DNA from: Hypericum androsaemum
Taxonomy: Eukaryota; Streptophyta; Magnoliopsida; Malpighiales; Hypericaceae
Assembly (NCBI GenBank): GCA_963995505.1
Contig: OZ023192.1
Coordinates: 2,262,001-2,326,000, forward strand
Direction: 5' to 3'
Length of the DNA stretch: 64,000 bases
This document shows positions 44,585-57,920 of the stretch, piece after piece. The position numbers and the translations under genes are program-made. Numbering within the stretch: position 1 is the first letter of the stretch; each line of letters starts with the position of its first letter. The notes under the pieces were generated by a model that saw only the letters and a list, made by a program, of their open reading frames with translations, did not search any database and was not told where the DNA came from.

Positions 44585-46662
44585 TTATGATTTCTTGGCA
44601 AGCAGAAGTGATCTGTTCCCCATGTATTGAGCTCCGTATGCGGCAGTTGATCCCACAGTCGTTGATGCCACCAACCAACTGCACGAAAATGTCGTTGTTC
44701 GATTACAAATGATTTGTGAAATCGGGAAGGCAAGAGATACTAGATAAAACTGACTAAAATACCTCAAGTATGTTACATATGGCTGAGTCTCTGGACTCCC
44801 AAATTCTGGTTGAAGTAGGGCAGCAGCAACCAAAACTAATTGGAAAACAGTATTTACCTGCAGATGGTAAATAGGAGAAAATTAGTAAGAGAAAGGAGAC
44901 AACTTAAAAAAAAGACCGATAATCAGGACATTGAGATGACAAGATTCCGTGAAGGTTCATGCTGATTATACACCTTGCTAATGAAGAGAGGCTCAACTTT
45001 CTCGGGTCGTGTTCCATCGAGGTTTACAAAATCATACCAGCTATTCCACTGACGGGAGGATTGAACAACACAAAACGTCAGAAGAAGATAAGATCGCTTT
45101 AAAGAAACAACAATGAAGAGGAAGCACAGCATTGATCAACTTCACCTTCCAGCCTAAGCTTCTAGCTCTATGATATAGAGCACCACCAACAAGTCCGACA
45201 TCTCGCACAATAACTAGTCCGACCAGTCCAGCTTTCAGTCAAAAGAAAAAAGATGAACAAGAATGGAATCAGCCATATCGTGATGCTTGTATCATAGTGT
45301 AAATCAGCTCGAATAACCAACCAAAGGTTACCGTGTACTAAAAGGCCATGGTCACATTCCATGTCAACTTATAACAGGTAATAACAACCACAAATACTAT
45401 CACAACTTGGTATGATGGAGCCATGGGAAGCAACAGATAGCTCAGCTGATTGCGGTAACAGCAAGGAGGAGAACAGTACGAGGGATAAAATGCAGACAAC
45501 TTACGGTGCAAAAGATCCATATGGACCATTGCCAGCGCAACAGATCCAATGAGAACCTGTATTTAGAATAGTCGACGAGATGAAACAATAGCAATGCATG
45601 CAAGCTGGAGATGATACAATAACAACGCAATGCCAAAATCTCTAAAGCAGATGGGTATGGAACGGCACCTTGTCTGCGAGAGGGTCAAGATATGAACCCA
45701 CAACCGAATCAATCCCCATCTTTCTAGCAACATACCCATCAAGCTACAGTGAGACAAGAAAAGCCGAATCAGATTTCAGTGCCACGCAACATGAGGACTT
45801 CTCATTCAGTAATCAGACAGACAATAAGCTTATTCTCACCCAATCTGTTGCACCCGAGATAGCCAATACCACAAATCCAGAAGTATACATTTCATTGATG
45901 ATCATCCTGCATCAAAAACCATAGCCTATCACATCATTTCCCCAATTCCCCAACATCCAACCTGATAGAACCCGAAATCAAACTATGGAACATGCTTTCT
46001 CATTTCCCATTCTAAGGGTAACAAACTCCCACTAACTCTAACCATCCACCCTCACACCCATTTCCAACAAACCAAACACGTCCCTTGTTTTTCAATTCCT
46101 CTTCTCATCTTACAAACCCTATATCCACCCTATCCTCATTCGAATTCCCGAGTACGAACCAAACGCACCGTAAACATCATACCAAAACTTAAGCACTGGA
46201 AAAAGGATAAAGGGGAAGAAAAAAAAGTTACCATCCAATAAAAGGCCCGGAGACCAAGCGGGACACGGAGATAAAATTAGGCCAATTCACAAAACTCGTT
46301 AAAATCCCCGCCTCCGCCCGGTCCGGGCCCGGCCCAAAGGCGCCACCTTTCGGGACCTCCTTCGGACCCTCCTCCCTCTTCCTCCCCCTCCCTACGACGA
46401 GGTCCTCCAAGTTCTTCAGCCGCCCCAAAACGGCGGCGTGGCGGCACGTCAAGGGGGTGGCGGACTGGGAGAGCTTGTAGGGAGGGAAAGAGAGGAAGAG
46501 TGGGCCCCCCTGGAAGCAGGAGAATGCCCATTTCAGGGGAGGCGAAGTAGAGGGCGGGTAGTGGAAGGTCCTGGTTCTTGTAGTAGTTATCGTTTTGGGC
46601 CTAAGCGCCGTCGTTTTGGATGAGGAGGATAGGGACCTGATTAGGGCTTTGAAGATCGTCAT
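44585..46662 (-). CDS. CLS: Cardiolipin synthase, mitochondrial (CMP-forming)
   Basis: Joins CDP-diacylglycerol and phosphatidylglycerol to form cardiolipin at the mitochondrial inner membrane. Eight exons: 46232-46662, 45840-45906, 45669-45743, 45505-45556, 45146-45231, 44974-45048, 44763-44857 and 44585-44678; all GT-AG, all phases close, 324 aa. The first 110 or so residues are rich in Ser, Thr and Arg, a likely mitochondrial targeting region. The CDP-alcohol phosphotransferase signature D-x2-DG-x2-AR-x8-G-x3-D-x3-D is complete at residues 165-190 ([12 protein letters not shown], then GSYLDPLAD). Membrane segments follow ([19 protein letters not shown] and others) and [16 protein letters not shown] is conserved. 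The start ATG at 46660-46662 begins [11 protein letters not shown]; an in-frame ATG 30 codons upstream is less likely because it precedes a Pro-rich stretch. Confidence 0.96.
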
Positions 46663-49600
46663 CTGTTGACTTTCTCGGGGGAGGGAGGGTTGACTTTTCT
46701 GGGTTTTAGAGGTTCCGGGGAAAGAGGAAGGAGGAGGAGGAGGGTGGCACACATGTTTGGAGTCTGGACACGTGTGGGGAGTTCACGCTTTCTCTCTCAA
46801 TGGGCCAAGTTTTGGGCTTTTTTTGTTTCCTATGGCCCAATGTCAGTAGATAGGGCCGGCGGACATATTTTGGGCTTTCGAGTTGATTAGATGTCGGAAG
46901 TTTTTTTTTCGCAAAATAGACTATGATTTTAAGGTTTTTTAATTTACGGCAGATCTTATATAATTCAGTTTCTCCTTGTTAGATTTTTCAGTGTAGACTC
47001 TGTGAGCTAGAAAAAAAAAGGCAGTATTTCCTTTCTTTTCCGCCAATAAGTCATTAGTATCCGCGGATAGATCTAACGATATTACTAATTTATATTCGAG
47101 TTTCAATTTTTTTGCTATTTGGATTAACTATCCGTGGTTACTAGATTCTTTGTAAACATGTTTTTTTTAAACCACAGGGTATTCGGACACCACTGCGTCA
47201 TTTCCAATAATTCGAAGTTGAGATCTCTTGGTTAATACAGAATAACGTTATCATCATTTGATCTAATTAGTTGTTGATTTCTTTCTAAACAAGTGATAAA
47301 TCTATGTTTACTATAATAGGGTTAAGAAAAACAAGTCAAAACAAATGGTTGTTTATAATAAAATAAAAAACATAAATGTCATGACATTTACCTTTACTGC
47401 AACTTAAAACAGAGTGTCCAAGTTAGCTCACAACACTGGAGGGCAAAACGCCAAGTCCCAGGGATAGGTTTACTAGCAGTGACCTGTTTGTTTGCGTTTG
47501 TATTCGCACTGGGATATGTTGCTAACCAACGGGTCCAAACCGCAATCTCCCAAAAATTGATTTGCGTGAAAAAACAAGGATAGGCCAAACAAGGCCTTAC
47601 TGTTTAGACTCCATCTTCCTGTCTTCAAGTGGTAAGAAGAATTCGTGGACTTTTCCTCACGTATCCTTGCTCAAGTCAATAATCCCTTTTGTCCTCGACA
47701 ATCTAATATGCCATGTGTTAGGTGGGATTTTATTTAAACAAGTTTTGTTCAAGTTCATTTTGATACTTTGTGTTTCGATACACAACTAACTTGTGATTTA
47801 AAATTTTTTCAACAAGTGATAGAGGTATTACTTGACTTACAACCAAGTGACACGAGCTAACCCAAATTATTTGAGCTGTCCTAGATATTTTATCACATCT
47901 TTAGTCTAAAAAAAAAGGGGACAAACTCGATGGTATTTAAATTCCGGACCAAGAGAAGATTGAGAGTGTCTAGATCAACGATTTATGATATGTCACAGGG
48001 ATAAAATTAGTGATATAGTACCACGCATATAAATTGACAACATTGCATGGAAGGTGTGATAATTCAACTCGGCTCAGTGTGTCATTTGATTGTCAATTAT
48101 AATTTATCACCTAGTCAAAAAATTTAGGACCACCGGATAATATTGTAACAAAATACGAAACGACAATTTAGTAAAATGAACTTTAATCAACAAGTTTTGA
48201 TCTACTTCGAATCGACTAGTATAATATTGTTTAAACCCAATAACTTATCATGAATTCACGTATCAAAAATTGGGAGCATTTAAACAATCCTTCAAATGTT
48301 CGGATTTATAAAAAAGAGAACTGGATTGTGCACCGATTTACAAGTCCTAGTTTTTTGGTGTTGCTTCGATTGTGGTGATTTGCTAATGTTATTATTTTCA
48401 TAAAACGAGTTGAATCGTACAATAGAAAGGTCAATGGGATTGGTTGTATCTCGTGAGTGTTCTCATTTTCTCTTCATCAAATGCGGGGACAAGTAGAAAA
48501 AGATAGCACTAAGATGAAACGAGTCAATGAGTAAACCATAAACTATATGTTGCTCTGACTTGTGGGATTCGTATATATTATAGAGGCGAATTTTTTGACG
48601 CTCACTCATTTTCCAAGAATATATATTATTTTAATTTTTTCGTGTAAGATCTGATATCTAGAATCGAGTATTATCTAATCCTATTTAAAAGACGACTATC
48701 TATATAGTGAATTTTATATTCCTAAGACTTGAACCAATTATTAAGTGAATCACATAAGTATGGTACAAAATAATGCTGAAGATGAGATATTTAGTTAAAG
48801 ACTTATGTATAAAAAATATAATTAGCAAAACTATCCCTAAAACAAATCGGGCATGAATATCAGAAATTCACTTAAAATATATCAAAGGCTCAACGCTTCA
48901 TTTCACCGATCAATAAAGTCAGAAATTTATCAAAAGCAAAGTGATAATTTTAAAGACGAAAAGGTTTTGAAAGGATCGTGTCTCGCAGGACGATGGCTCC
49001 AAATGAAAGCTACGTTACGAGTCTTGCACACAGAAAAAAACGAACGAAATTAAAACTATTTTTTTGATAGGTCGAAATTAAAACTATTTACTGGTCCGAA
49101 AACGGAAAAACTATTTACTATTTATCGATGGATTCGTGACTTGGAAAGTGAAAAGTCAATGTGTTTTACCCATTAGAAAAAAATAAGTTAAGTTTTCACC
49201 GCGCCATTGGAAACTCAATTTTTTGGAAAGGAATTAGAAAATTAATAGATAGAACATTGCACGTTTCTTAGATTTTTCAGAGATCAATATAAGTTATTCG
49301 TAGTTTTCTAAATTACAAAATTAACTGGAGTTGTAATCATTCTCGAAGTTAACACTAGTTGTGATTACTAATTAAGCCTGGATCATGTAGAGAACGTAAG
49401 GACAAAAGGGCCTTGATAGGGCTTCTTTCAAATTTCTAACTAGGTTAGGATTTATTATTAAATATTTTTAATTTTTTACCTAATTACAATATGTCTTATA
49501 AATAAATAAATAGAGATTATACCCCTAAAAATATAGAGATTATGAGTTTTTTTTGTTTGGGACTAGTCATGTGCCTATCTTTTATCTGTATATCTCTGCG

Positions 49601-49842
49601 TATCGTCTTTGTTTCGTAGATGAAAATCTTTCGACTAAACTTCATTTATCATATATGCTATATAACTCGATGTTACTATTTGTTATCAGTGTTGAGATGT
49701 GGTACGATAAAAAAAAAATCAGTTATACTTTATTCATGTTGGTTTTTTTAAGTAAATTGTATTACCTTTCAAAAAAAGTCGCCAAGAGTTATTTATACCA
49801 AAAAATATTATCAGATGTACTAGATAGTCTGATATCAGAGCA
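46663..49842. other. Intergenic, cardiolipin synthase upstream side
   Basis: The first 150 bp are G-rich on the plus strand and probably hold the synthase promoter and 5' UTR. The remainder is AT-rich with only short unconvincing frames. Confidence 0.45.
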
Positions 49843-49851
49843 AAATAATAA

Positions 49852-50110
49852 GGGTAAATTATCCTCTAGTCCTTGGTATTTGGTCATCCTCCCCCACAGG
49901 TCCCTGGATTTTCAAAAATAATTTTACTGTCCCCCCGACTTTGGTTTTGGTCATTTCCCTTGATAAAAAATCAAAAAAATGGGTGCTGACATTAGGCAGG
50001 GACCCGAGAGTTTCTAAAACCAAAGTCGAGGGACAGTAAAATCATTTTTGAAAATACAGGGACTCGAGAAGAATGATGACCAAACACCAGGGACTAGGGG
50101 TAATTTATCC
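49852..50110. mobile_element. Mutator-like MITE (259 bp)
   Basis: Inverted repeats of about 100 bp (GGGTAAATTATCCTCTAGTC on the left; the right complement begins GGATAAATTACCCCTAGTC) make up most of the element. The 9-bp duplication AAATAATAA is exact (49843-49851 and 50111-50119). Confidence 0.93.
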
Positions 50111-50212
50111 AAATAATAATGATAACCACAAATAATTACTCCATAAGTTTAACCCCAATACACCAAAGGACAGTAAGAGAGAACACACTAAAATTTCATA
50201 GAGAGTCAAATT

Positions 50213-50521
50213 TGTTAAAATTGAAGGAATATTCTTCCTTGATTCAGGGAGGAAATTAATCACGGGAGGAAATTAAGGAAGATGGTTCCTTAATTTTCTC
50301 CCCAAATTAAAGAACATGCTTCCTTAATTTTTTTCTCATTTTTCTCCTTAATTTTCTCCTCATTTTCCTCCTTTATTGTTTGTTTATCCAACTAGATAGA
50401 TTCATTTCTTATTATAAATATCTATGTTGTACATCATTATTTTTTCATGTTGTTAATTCATAAATCATAATCTCTACAACTTCATTTCTCCTTCTTTCTC
50501 CTTATATGGAGTTTCTTAACA
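50213..50521 (+). repeat. 5' LTR (309 bp)
   Basis: TG...CA ends. Contains AATT/TTCCTTAATTTTCTCC tandem-like words. Longer than the 3' LTR by 48 bp. Confidence 0.94.
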
Positions 50522-50533
50522 TGGTATCAGAGC
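50522..50533 (+). promoter_or_regulatory. Primer-binding site (initiator tRNA-Met)
   Basis: TGGTATCAGAGC directly follows the 5' LTR; it is the standard plant initiator tRNA-Met site in copia elements. Confidence 0.93.
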
Positions 50534-50639
50534 ATTAAATCTCTGTACTCTTCCGCTTGAAAAATATTGTCTTGTTCCTTTTCTTATCCTTCCTCTTCCT
50601 TTCAGAAATCTATCAACAAAATAGCAGTGATACAATCTG

Positions 50640-53600
50640 TGTGAGTCCCTACTGGTAAATTTACAAATCCCTTTTATGTACATCCAGGGGAGAGCCCTGC
50701 TGAAGTTCTAGTCTCCCCTCTCCTTAACGATAAAAATTATCACTCTTGGGTACGAGCTATGAGTCAATCTCTCGAATCCAAGAATAAGCTAGATTTTGTT
50801 GACAAAACCATTGCAGTCCCAAGCCGGGAGGATGCTCTGTTCCCTTATTGGAAGAGATGCAACACATTGGTGATAAGGTGGTTAATTCGCTCCATTGAAC
50901 CAGACCTTGGAGAAAGCCTTCTCTGGTTCGATTCAGCTAATGATATATGGGACCACCTCCGTGAGCGTTTTGGCCGTAGAGACTTCGTTAAGATTACAAA
51001 TTTGAGGAAGGAAATCTCCAACTATTCTCAGGGAATACTCTCTGTCAATGAGTATTTCTCAAGATACAAATCTCTTTAGGACCAGTTGGTTCAGTTTCGT
51101 CCTCTACCCGCCTGCAAATGTACCTCAGATGCTCACATTACCTGTGCTGCAACTACTCAGATGGTAGAGCAACTTGCACAAGATCACATCATAAAATTCC
51201 TGACAGGTTTGAATGATAATTTTTCTACTGTTAGGACCCAGATTTTGATCCTTGATCAACTTCCTACAATGACTAGAGTTATGTACTTAGTCACTCAATA
51301 TGGAAGACAAATTATAGACTTGCCTCTACTCCTAAACCATATGCTACTTCTGCCATTTTTTCTTCACATGTTGTGAATGATTCTGCTGTTGTGCTTGCTG
51401 CCCAATATACTGCTCAGCGCTTTGGTTTAAAGAAATCCTTTTGTACACACTGTCACAAAGAGGGACACATCATTGAGAATTATTTTAAGTTGCATGGTTT
51501 CCCACCTGGTTGGAAGCCAAAACCAAGAAATGGCCAGGTGATTACAGCAGCGCATCGTAAATCTTCAAGCAGTCTTACTGGGAACTATGGTTTTAGCCAG
51601 GAGCAGATGAGAGGACTGATGAATATGATGCAAAAAATGCTCTCCCAAGGGCAGATGACAGCTCATTCTGCAGGACCTATTACAGAAGAAGCTTATGGTT
51701 CCAAAGTGAATTCAATGACTCACCTGTCTGATCCCAAGATAAATTCAGGAGGTACTTTTTCAATCTGTAATCTGCAGGGAGATCAGAATATTCCTATTGG
51801 ATCCCATGCCTGGATTCTGGACTCACGAGCTTCCACTCGTGTGACTTGTTCAACTAAGTGGTTTGTTGAATACAAGTCAGTGGATCCTGTTTATATCACA
51901 TTACCAAATGGGAGCAAAGTTCAAGCAAGTCATATTGGCATTGTACAATTATCTGCAAAATTGTACTTATTCAATGTGCTTTATTCGCTTCTTTTGTATT
52001 TAATCTGATCTCGATCAGCCAGCTAGCAAAAGATCTTCCAGTGTCACTGACTTTTAACTCTACTTCTTGCTCAATACAGGACCTTACCACACAGATGAAG
52101 ATTGGCAATGCTGAGAGATCTCATGGCCTATACATCCTCAACCCAGACACTACCTAATCAATCTATTTGGGTGCTACCAATAACTATATTCTGCATAAAT
52201 TAGACCTCTAGCATTGTAGACTAGGTCACATTCCTAGTTCTAAACTCTTGCTACTTCAGAAGTTGTGTCCCTCTATCTCTGTAGGAGCTGATTTACCTTG
52301 TGACTGCTGTCATTATACCAAACAAAAGAGAAATTCTTTTACTTCCAGCTTGAATACAGCAAAGTCTTGCTTTGATTTGATATATGTGGATGTTTGGGGT
52401 CCATACTCTGTCCCTTCTTATGATGGTTACACTTATTTCTTAACCATTGTTGATGATTATTCTAGAGCCACTTTGGTATATTTGATGAAAATCAAATCTG
52501 AATCTTGTTCAAATCTCAAAAATTTTTGCACTATGGTTGAAAGACAATTTAATTCTTCTGTCAAAAGGATCAAATCACATCAGGGTGGAGACTTCCTTAT
52601 GCATTCCTTTTTTCAACATAAAGAAATTCTTCATGAAATAACTTGTGCATACATACCACAACAAAATAGTCGTGTTGAAAGAAAATATCAACACATTCTT
52701 AATGTAGCAAGAGCCATTCGGTTTCAAGCTTATCTCCCTCTTCAATTTTGGTCTGCTTGCATCTTACATGTTGTGCACTTGATCAATATTACTCCTTCCA
52801 TTCCTTTGTCAAACAAAACTCTATTTGAAATCCTCCACAAAAAGCCTCCTACCTTCAACCATATGAAAGTTTTTGGTTGTTTATGCTACGCTGCAATATT
52901 TCCCAAGCCTAACAAATTTGAGTCTAGAGCAAGAAGATGTATTTTTAAAGGCTACACAAGTGGGATAAAGGGTTATAGGTTGTATGACTTGGACAATCAC
53001 ACCACCTTTACTTCCAGAGATGTGAAATTCTATAAGCACATTTTTCCATTCCAAACCACCTTACCATCTCCCTCCATATTTCTTTATATAATACCTACTC
53101 CGGGAATCACTCCATTACATCTAGATATGTAAGATGCACAACCACCATTACCTAACCCAGAGCTTCTTGTACTGCCAGATCCTACTGAAAATCAACTTCC
53201 TACACAACTTGATCAACTACCTGAAACCAACCTCAGAAGATCCTCTAGAACCAGAAATGAACCTGACTACCTACAAAACTATATCACCTCTTTCCTTATC
53301 TCTCAGCAGAGCTGGTCAAATTCTGCAGGTAAAGGTACTCAAGTTTCTGACCATCCTAGATCAGTTATATATCATATTTCTTCTGTGCTCACAACTGATT
53401 ATCTTGGATCATCTCATAAGGTGTTTGTTACAGCACTTGACAGTATTAGAGAGCCAGAGACCTTTGCAGAAGCTTACGAGATGTCGTACTGGAAGGAAGC
53501 CATGAATGCAAAACTAGCTGCACTTGAAGCCAACAATACATGGGATGTAGTACCTCTTTCTCCTCGCAAACAGGCAATTGGTTGTAGATGGATCTTTAAA

Positions 53601-55028
53601 GTTAAGAGACATGCTGATGGGAGTATTGAAAGATTTAAGGTCAGGTTAGTTGCTAAAGGCTACAATCAAGTTTTTAGCATTGGTTACTTAGACACTTTTT
53701 CACCTGTAGTCAAAATGACTACTGTCAGAATGATTTTGGTCAGAACTAGTTTTTGGAGCAACTAGATGTTAATAATGCCTTCCTACATTGTAATCTTCAT
53801 GAGGAAGTATATATGCATCTTCCACCTGGGTTTTCAGCTCCTGGCAACAGAGTATGCAAACTAAGGAAGTTTCTCTATGGCCTCAAGCAGGCCAGCAGGC
53901 AGTGGTTCGAAAAACTTACATCATTGCTGCTATTTTTTTTATTTTACACAAGCCAAATCTGACTACTCCATGTTTACCTCACATAAAGATGACTTTTTCA
54001 CTTGCCTCTTGGTGTACGTCGATGATATAATTGTAACAGGAATATCTTTTATCCACATACAGGAGATCAAAAGTTTCTTGGACACTAAATTGAAGATAAA
54101 AGACCTTGGGAAGCTGAAATTTTTCTTGGGAATGGAAGTAGCTAGATCTAATACTGGCATTCACATTTGTCAAAGACAATATGCCATCAATCTCTTGAAA
54201 GATGCTGGTTTCATTAATTGCAAGATAATGCAGACTCCCATAGTGCAAAATCAGAGACTAAGTCACTCTGAAGATTCTCCCCCAGCTGAAGATATCACAC
54301 ATTACAGAGAGTTGATTGGTAAACTTCTCTACTTAACCAACACTCGACCTGACATCTGTTACTCTACTAATCAACTCAGTCAGTTTTTGAGTGCACCACT
54401 GATTATACACGAAAAGGCAGTACACCGTATTCTTATATATATCAAAGGGCATCTAGGTTTGGGCTTGTTCTTCCCCAGCAATACTAAACTCAAAGTCACG
54501 GCCTTCTGTGATGCTGATTGGGCACGATGCCCTGATACTAGGCATTCTACTACTGTTTACTGTGTCTATATAGGAGGCTCCCTTATCTCATGGAAATCGA
54601 AGAAGCAACATACAGTTTCAAGAAGTTCTTCTGAAGCTGAACATCGAGCCTTAGCATCTGTGAGCTGCGAAATTCAATGGATCACTTACTTGCTCAGAGA
54701 TTTAAGGATTCAACACACTCTACCTGCTGATGTCTTCTGCGATAGTCAATCAGCGATACATATAGCTAAAAATCTTGTATTTCACGAGAGGATAAAATAC
54801 ATCGAGATTGATTGTCACTTGGTACGAGAGAAAATTCAAGATGGACTGATCAGACTCTTCCATGTCCCTGCACTTCAACAAACGGCATATGTATTTACCA
54901 AGCCTCTACCGCCATCTTTGTTCCTTCATCATGTTTCCAAGCTGGGACCGTTGAGTATCCACAGTCCAGCTTGCGGGGGAATGTTAAAATTGAAGGAACA
55001 TTCTTTATTGATTCATGGAGGAAAGTAA
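50640..55028 (+). pseudogene. Copia gag-pol remnant
   Basis: In order: a UBN2-type gag region (about 50680-51370) with an in-frame TAG at 51077-51079; a zinc knuckle at about 51440 in which the last Cys is Tyr; protease (about 51815) reading DSRAS instead of the usual DSGA/S; a GAG-pre-integrase zinc region (52210-52330) with a stop before HCRLGH; integrase (52370-53000) with DVWGPY first acidic residue present, the second apparently His in KSHQGG, and VERK glutamate present; reverse transcriptase (53480-54040) with YVDD kept but frames changing at about 53760 and 53920; and RNase H (54490-54900). Several frameshifts and altered catalytic residues show that it is dead. Confidence 0.92.
54970..54982 (+). 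promoter_or_regulatory. Polypurine tract
   Basis: GCGGGGGAA immediately before the 3' LTR, the usual start of plus-strand synthesis. Confidence 0.8.
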
Positions 55029-55243
55029 TCAAGGGAAGAACATGCTTAATTTTCTCCCCAATTTAAGGAACATGCTTCCTTAATTTTCTCCTCATTTTAT
55101 TCCTTTATTGTTTGTTTATACAACTAGGTAGATTCATTTCTTAGTATAAATATCCATGTTGTACATCATTATTTTTTCATGTTGTTCATTCATAAATCAT
55201 AATCTCTACAACTTCATTTCTCCTTATATGGAGTTTCTCAACA
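54983..55243 (+). repeat. 3' LTR (261 bp)
   Basis: Matches the 5' LTR with substitutions and loses one repeat unit of the AATTTTCTCC region plus about 10 bp near the end. Confidence 0.94.
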
Positions 55244-55248
55244 AAATT

Positions 55249-55735
55249 GTCTCAGTTGTGGATACCACAAGCCGACGCCTTAATCCGGCGAAGAATTGTT
55301 GATGTGTCGTACTCCTAACTTTATTTATGTTGATTATGATTTATAACCAAGTGTCGGGTTATTTATTAAGAGGAAAATAAAGAAACAATATCAGTTTTTT
55401 TGTCTCCAAATAATTAATTTCTTGGCCAATGGTTTCGAATTCTAAAGGCTGCGACGAAGCCAGGGAAAAGACACCATCAAATTTAATGACCTTTTACTTT
55501 TAATTTTCGACAGAAAAGCAGCTCTCTGGCTGTGCCTGTGTTGGTTACCTCGATAAAACTTTAAAAGAAAATTGAATTTCATGAGAGGTGACTCCTCTAC
55601 TTCTTCTTCTTTTTGTTGAGGAAATCTCTACTTCTTCAAGTGTGCTTTTTTCACAAGTCCATGGTCATTGTTACGTGTTTTATAATTGAGATAATAACTC
55701 TAAAAATTCCTGGGCGTAGTTAAATAGACTATATT
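55249..55735. other. Spacer, no gene seen
   Basis: AT-rich sequence without supported features. Confidence 0.5.
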
Positions 55736-56912
55736 TTAACTATGTTTTACGCGCTATAAAATTAGATCGGACGACAATAACATATTGAAAAATTAATTAT
55801 ACGGTACTAAAATATTTTTCCTAATTATAAATAGATAATTATTGAGAGGACCCCATAGTATTGTCAAATAGACTCAAAGAATTCCCTGTAGTTTCTCTAC
55901 TAATTACTAAGCCCATGTAGTTTGGTTATTATTATACTTTCGGGTTCCTGGCTGATATCATTAATCAATTTTTTCGTATCTAATATTTGAAATGACTGAT
56001 ATGCCCTTGCTCCGGTCAACTAAAATTGCCGATCATTTTCTCCGGCCATTTTTCCGGCGAACACCAACTCCGATCATCATCTAAACAATTGAGGATAAAC
56101 CCGAATATCTTTTTCCGAATCATGATCCCGCTCGAATCAAATAAATTTGATTTCCTGAAGAAGAAAAAGCAAGAAAAGTATTAGGAGAACTGTCGTTTCC
56201 CAAACGAGAACCGTTGTTTTCCAACCGCCGTCCCCAGACGAAAACCGCCGTTTCCCGGCATCTCAACGGGGACGACACCCTCGATCAACAAGGACGAGTC
56301 GGGACCATCTGCGGACGGGTTAGGAGGGGGCTGGTTGAGGATCGGAGGCAGCCCGAGGCCCTTGTTGACCTAGATCTCGAATGCCATCCCTTCGGTGCAA
56401 GGGACAACGTCGCCGGTCCCGGAGAAGTAGTAGCCACTCCTCTCGTTGGTTAACGGGATCTCAATGGTCATCGGCTGGCCCGCCGGCGCGTCCCCGCCGA
56501 ATTAGTAGCTTCATTTTTCCCTCGCGAGAGATGAAAGGGAAAGAGATCGAGACATTTTCTGGGATGGGATTTAGATTTGGAAAGGATTGAGATGGATTTA
56601 GAGGGTCGGCGGCGGCAGAGATGGTGTCGAAGCGGTCAGCCAAAGTAATTAATTTTTTTAAAATTTTTTTGCAAGGGTATTTGAGTCATTTACTTGAGCT
56701 AAGAACCTGAAAGTATAATAATAACCAAACTACAGGAGCTCAGCAATTAGTAGAGAAACTACAGGATCTTCAGAGCCTATTTGACTATACTATGAGGTCC
56801 TCTCAATAATTATCTCTTTATAATTTGGAAAAATATTTTAGTACCGTATAATTAATTTTGCAATATGTTATTGTCGTCCGATCTAATTTTATAGAGCGTA
56901 AAACATAGTTAA
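55736..56912. mobile_element. Inverted-repeat element with GC-rich cargo (about 1.18 kb)
   Basis: Arms of about 215 bp: TTAACTATGTTTTACGC at left and GCGTAAAACATAGTTAA at right. Further in, GAGAGGACCCCATAGTAT faces ATACTATGAGGTCCTCTC. The middle (56190-56640) is GC-rich with short frames on both strands (56214-56453 +), not recognised. The target duplication is unclear. Probably a Mutator-like element. Confidence 0.7.
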
Positions 56913-57142
56913 ATGTGGGTAAAATTTGTGAAAAATAGTCCTGTTAAAAGAAGATATTGAGAATTTAGTGCCTGGGAGGTCAAATACCTAAAGAAAAGAA
57001 GTGATGTGATGTTTCTGTTCGGTTGATTTGTCCGAGGGACAAGAAGCAATCTTCCGAGAATTTTAATTGCTATTTTTATATCTCGTGATTTTCTCTTTTC
57101 TTTGCTACCATTAACTAATTAATTAAAAAAAATTCTTTTTAG

Positions 57143-57885
57143 GGATAATTACTGTTAGGTCCATGGTGTTTGGCATATTCGCCTCTCACCCCCTGTCGTT
57201 TGGAAATCGATTAAAAACTCTCCCTAGTTTGGCAAAATTATACTCTTAGGCCCCTCGCTGACATCAGCAGAGTTTTTTTTCTTTTTTTGTCATGGAAATG
57301 ACAAAAATACCTTTGCAAAAAAAAAAGATCATCTCTTTTCCGGATCTTCATCTTCAACCTTGCATATCCTTCCTTGAAATAAAAAATTTCAACTAAATAT
57401 TACAATCAACAAAAAGAAAAATAAGATCAACCGTCGTGAAAATTCTAGTGGCCATGTCCTCCTCACGAGCCGGAGACCGTCTCCTGCGCCGACCTCCTCG
57501 CCCTAGTCGGCAGCTTCCGGGCAGAAACGGCCCACTGTGGGTGTCGTGAGAACAAGGAGCAATTAATCCAAGACCCCACCCATCCCTGAAGAGCTCTTCT
57601 CTCTCATCCATCGTCCCCGATCTTCATCGAGCCAAAGAGGGAGCCAGCGGCGTTGAAGGCCGCCGATGAATTTTAACCCATTTCTCAAATACCCAAAAAC
57701 GTGAATTTTAAGCAGAAACCCATAGAGTAATTTCCCAAAAACCTGCCGATGAAGACCGAAGGAAACGACGATGCCAGTGGACGAGGGTCGAAGGACGACA
57801 ACGGTGCCCGAGGACAAGGGGCAAAGGATGACGACGATGCCCGTGGACCACCGCGGCAGCTTTGACTCTTCTTTGGCCTCCATAG

Positions 57886-57920
<35 letters not shown>

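Larger units (their letters stand above)
50213..55243 (+). mobile_element. Ty1-copia LTR retrotransposon (5,031 bp, decayed)
   Basis: Complete outer structure: 5' LTR, primer-binding site, gag-pol remnant with integrase before reverse transcriptase (the copia order), purine tract and 3' LTR. The target duplication AAATT is exact (50208-50212 and 55244-55248). LTRs begin TGTTAAAATTG and end AACA. Coding frames are broken throughout, so it cannot move by itself. Confidence 0.96.

Noticed and set aside
46277..46531. Alternative minus-strand frame in the first cardiolipin synthase exon
   Set aside because: Shadow frame in GC-rich exon 1; the other frame joins correctly to seven further exons with the phosphotransferase signature.
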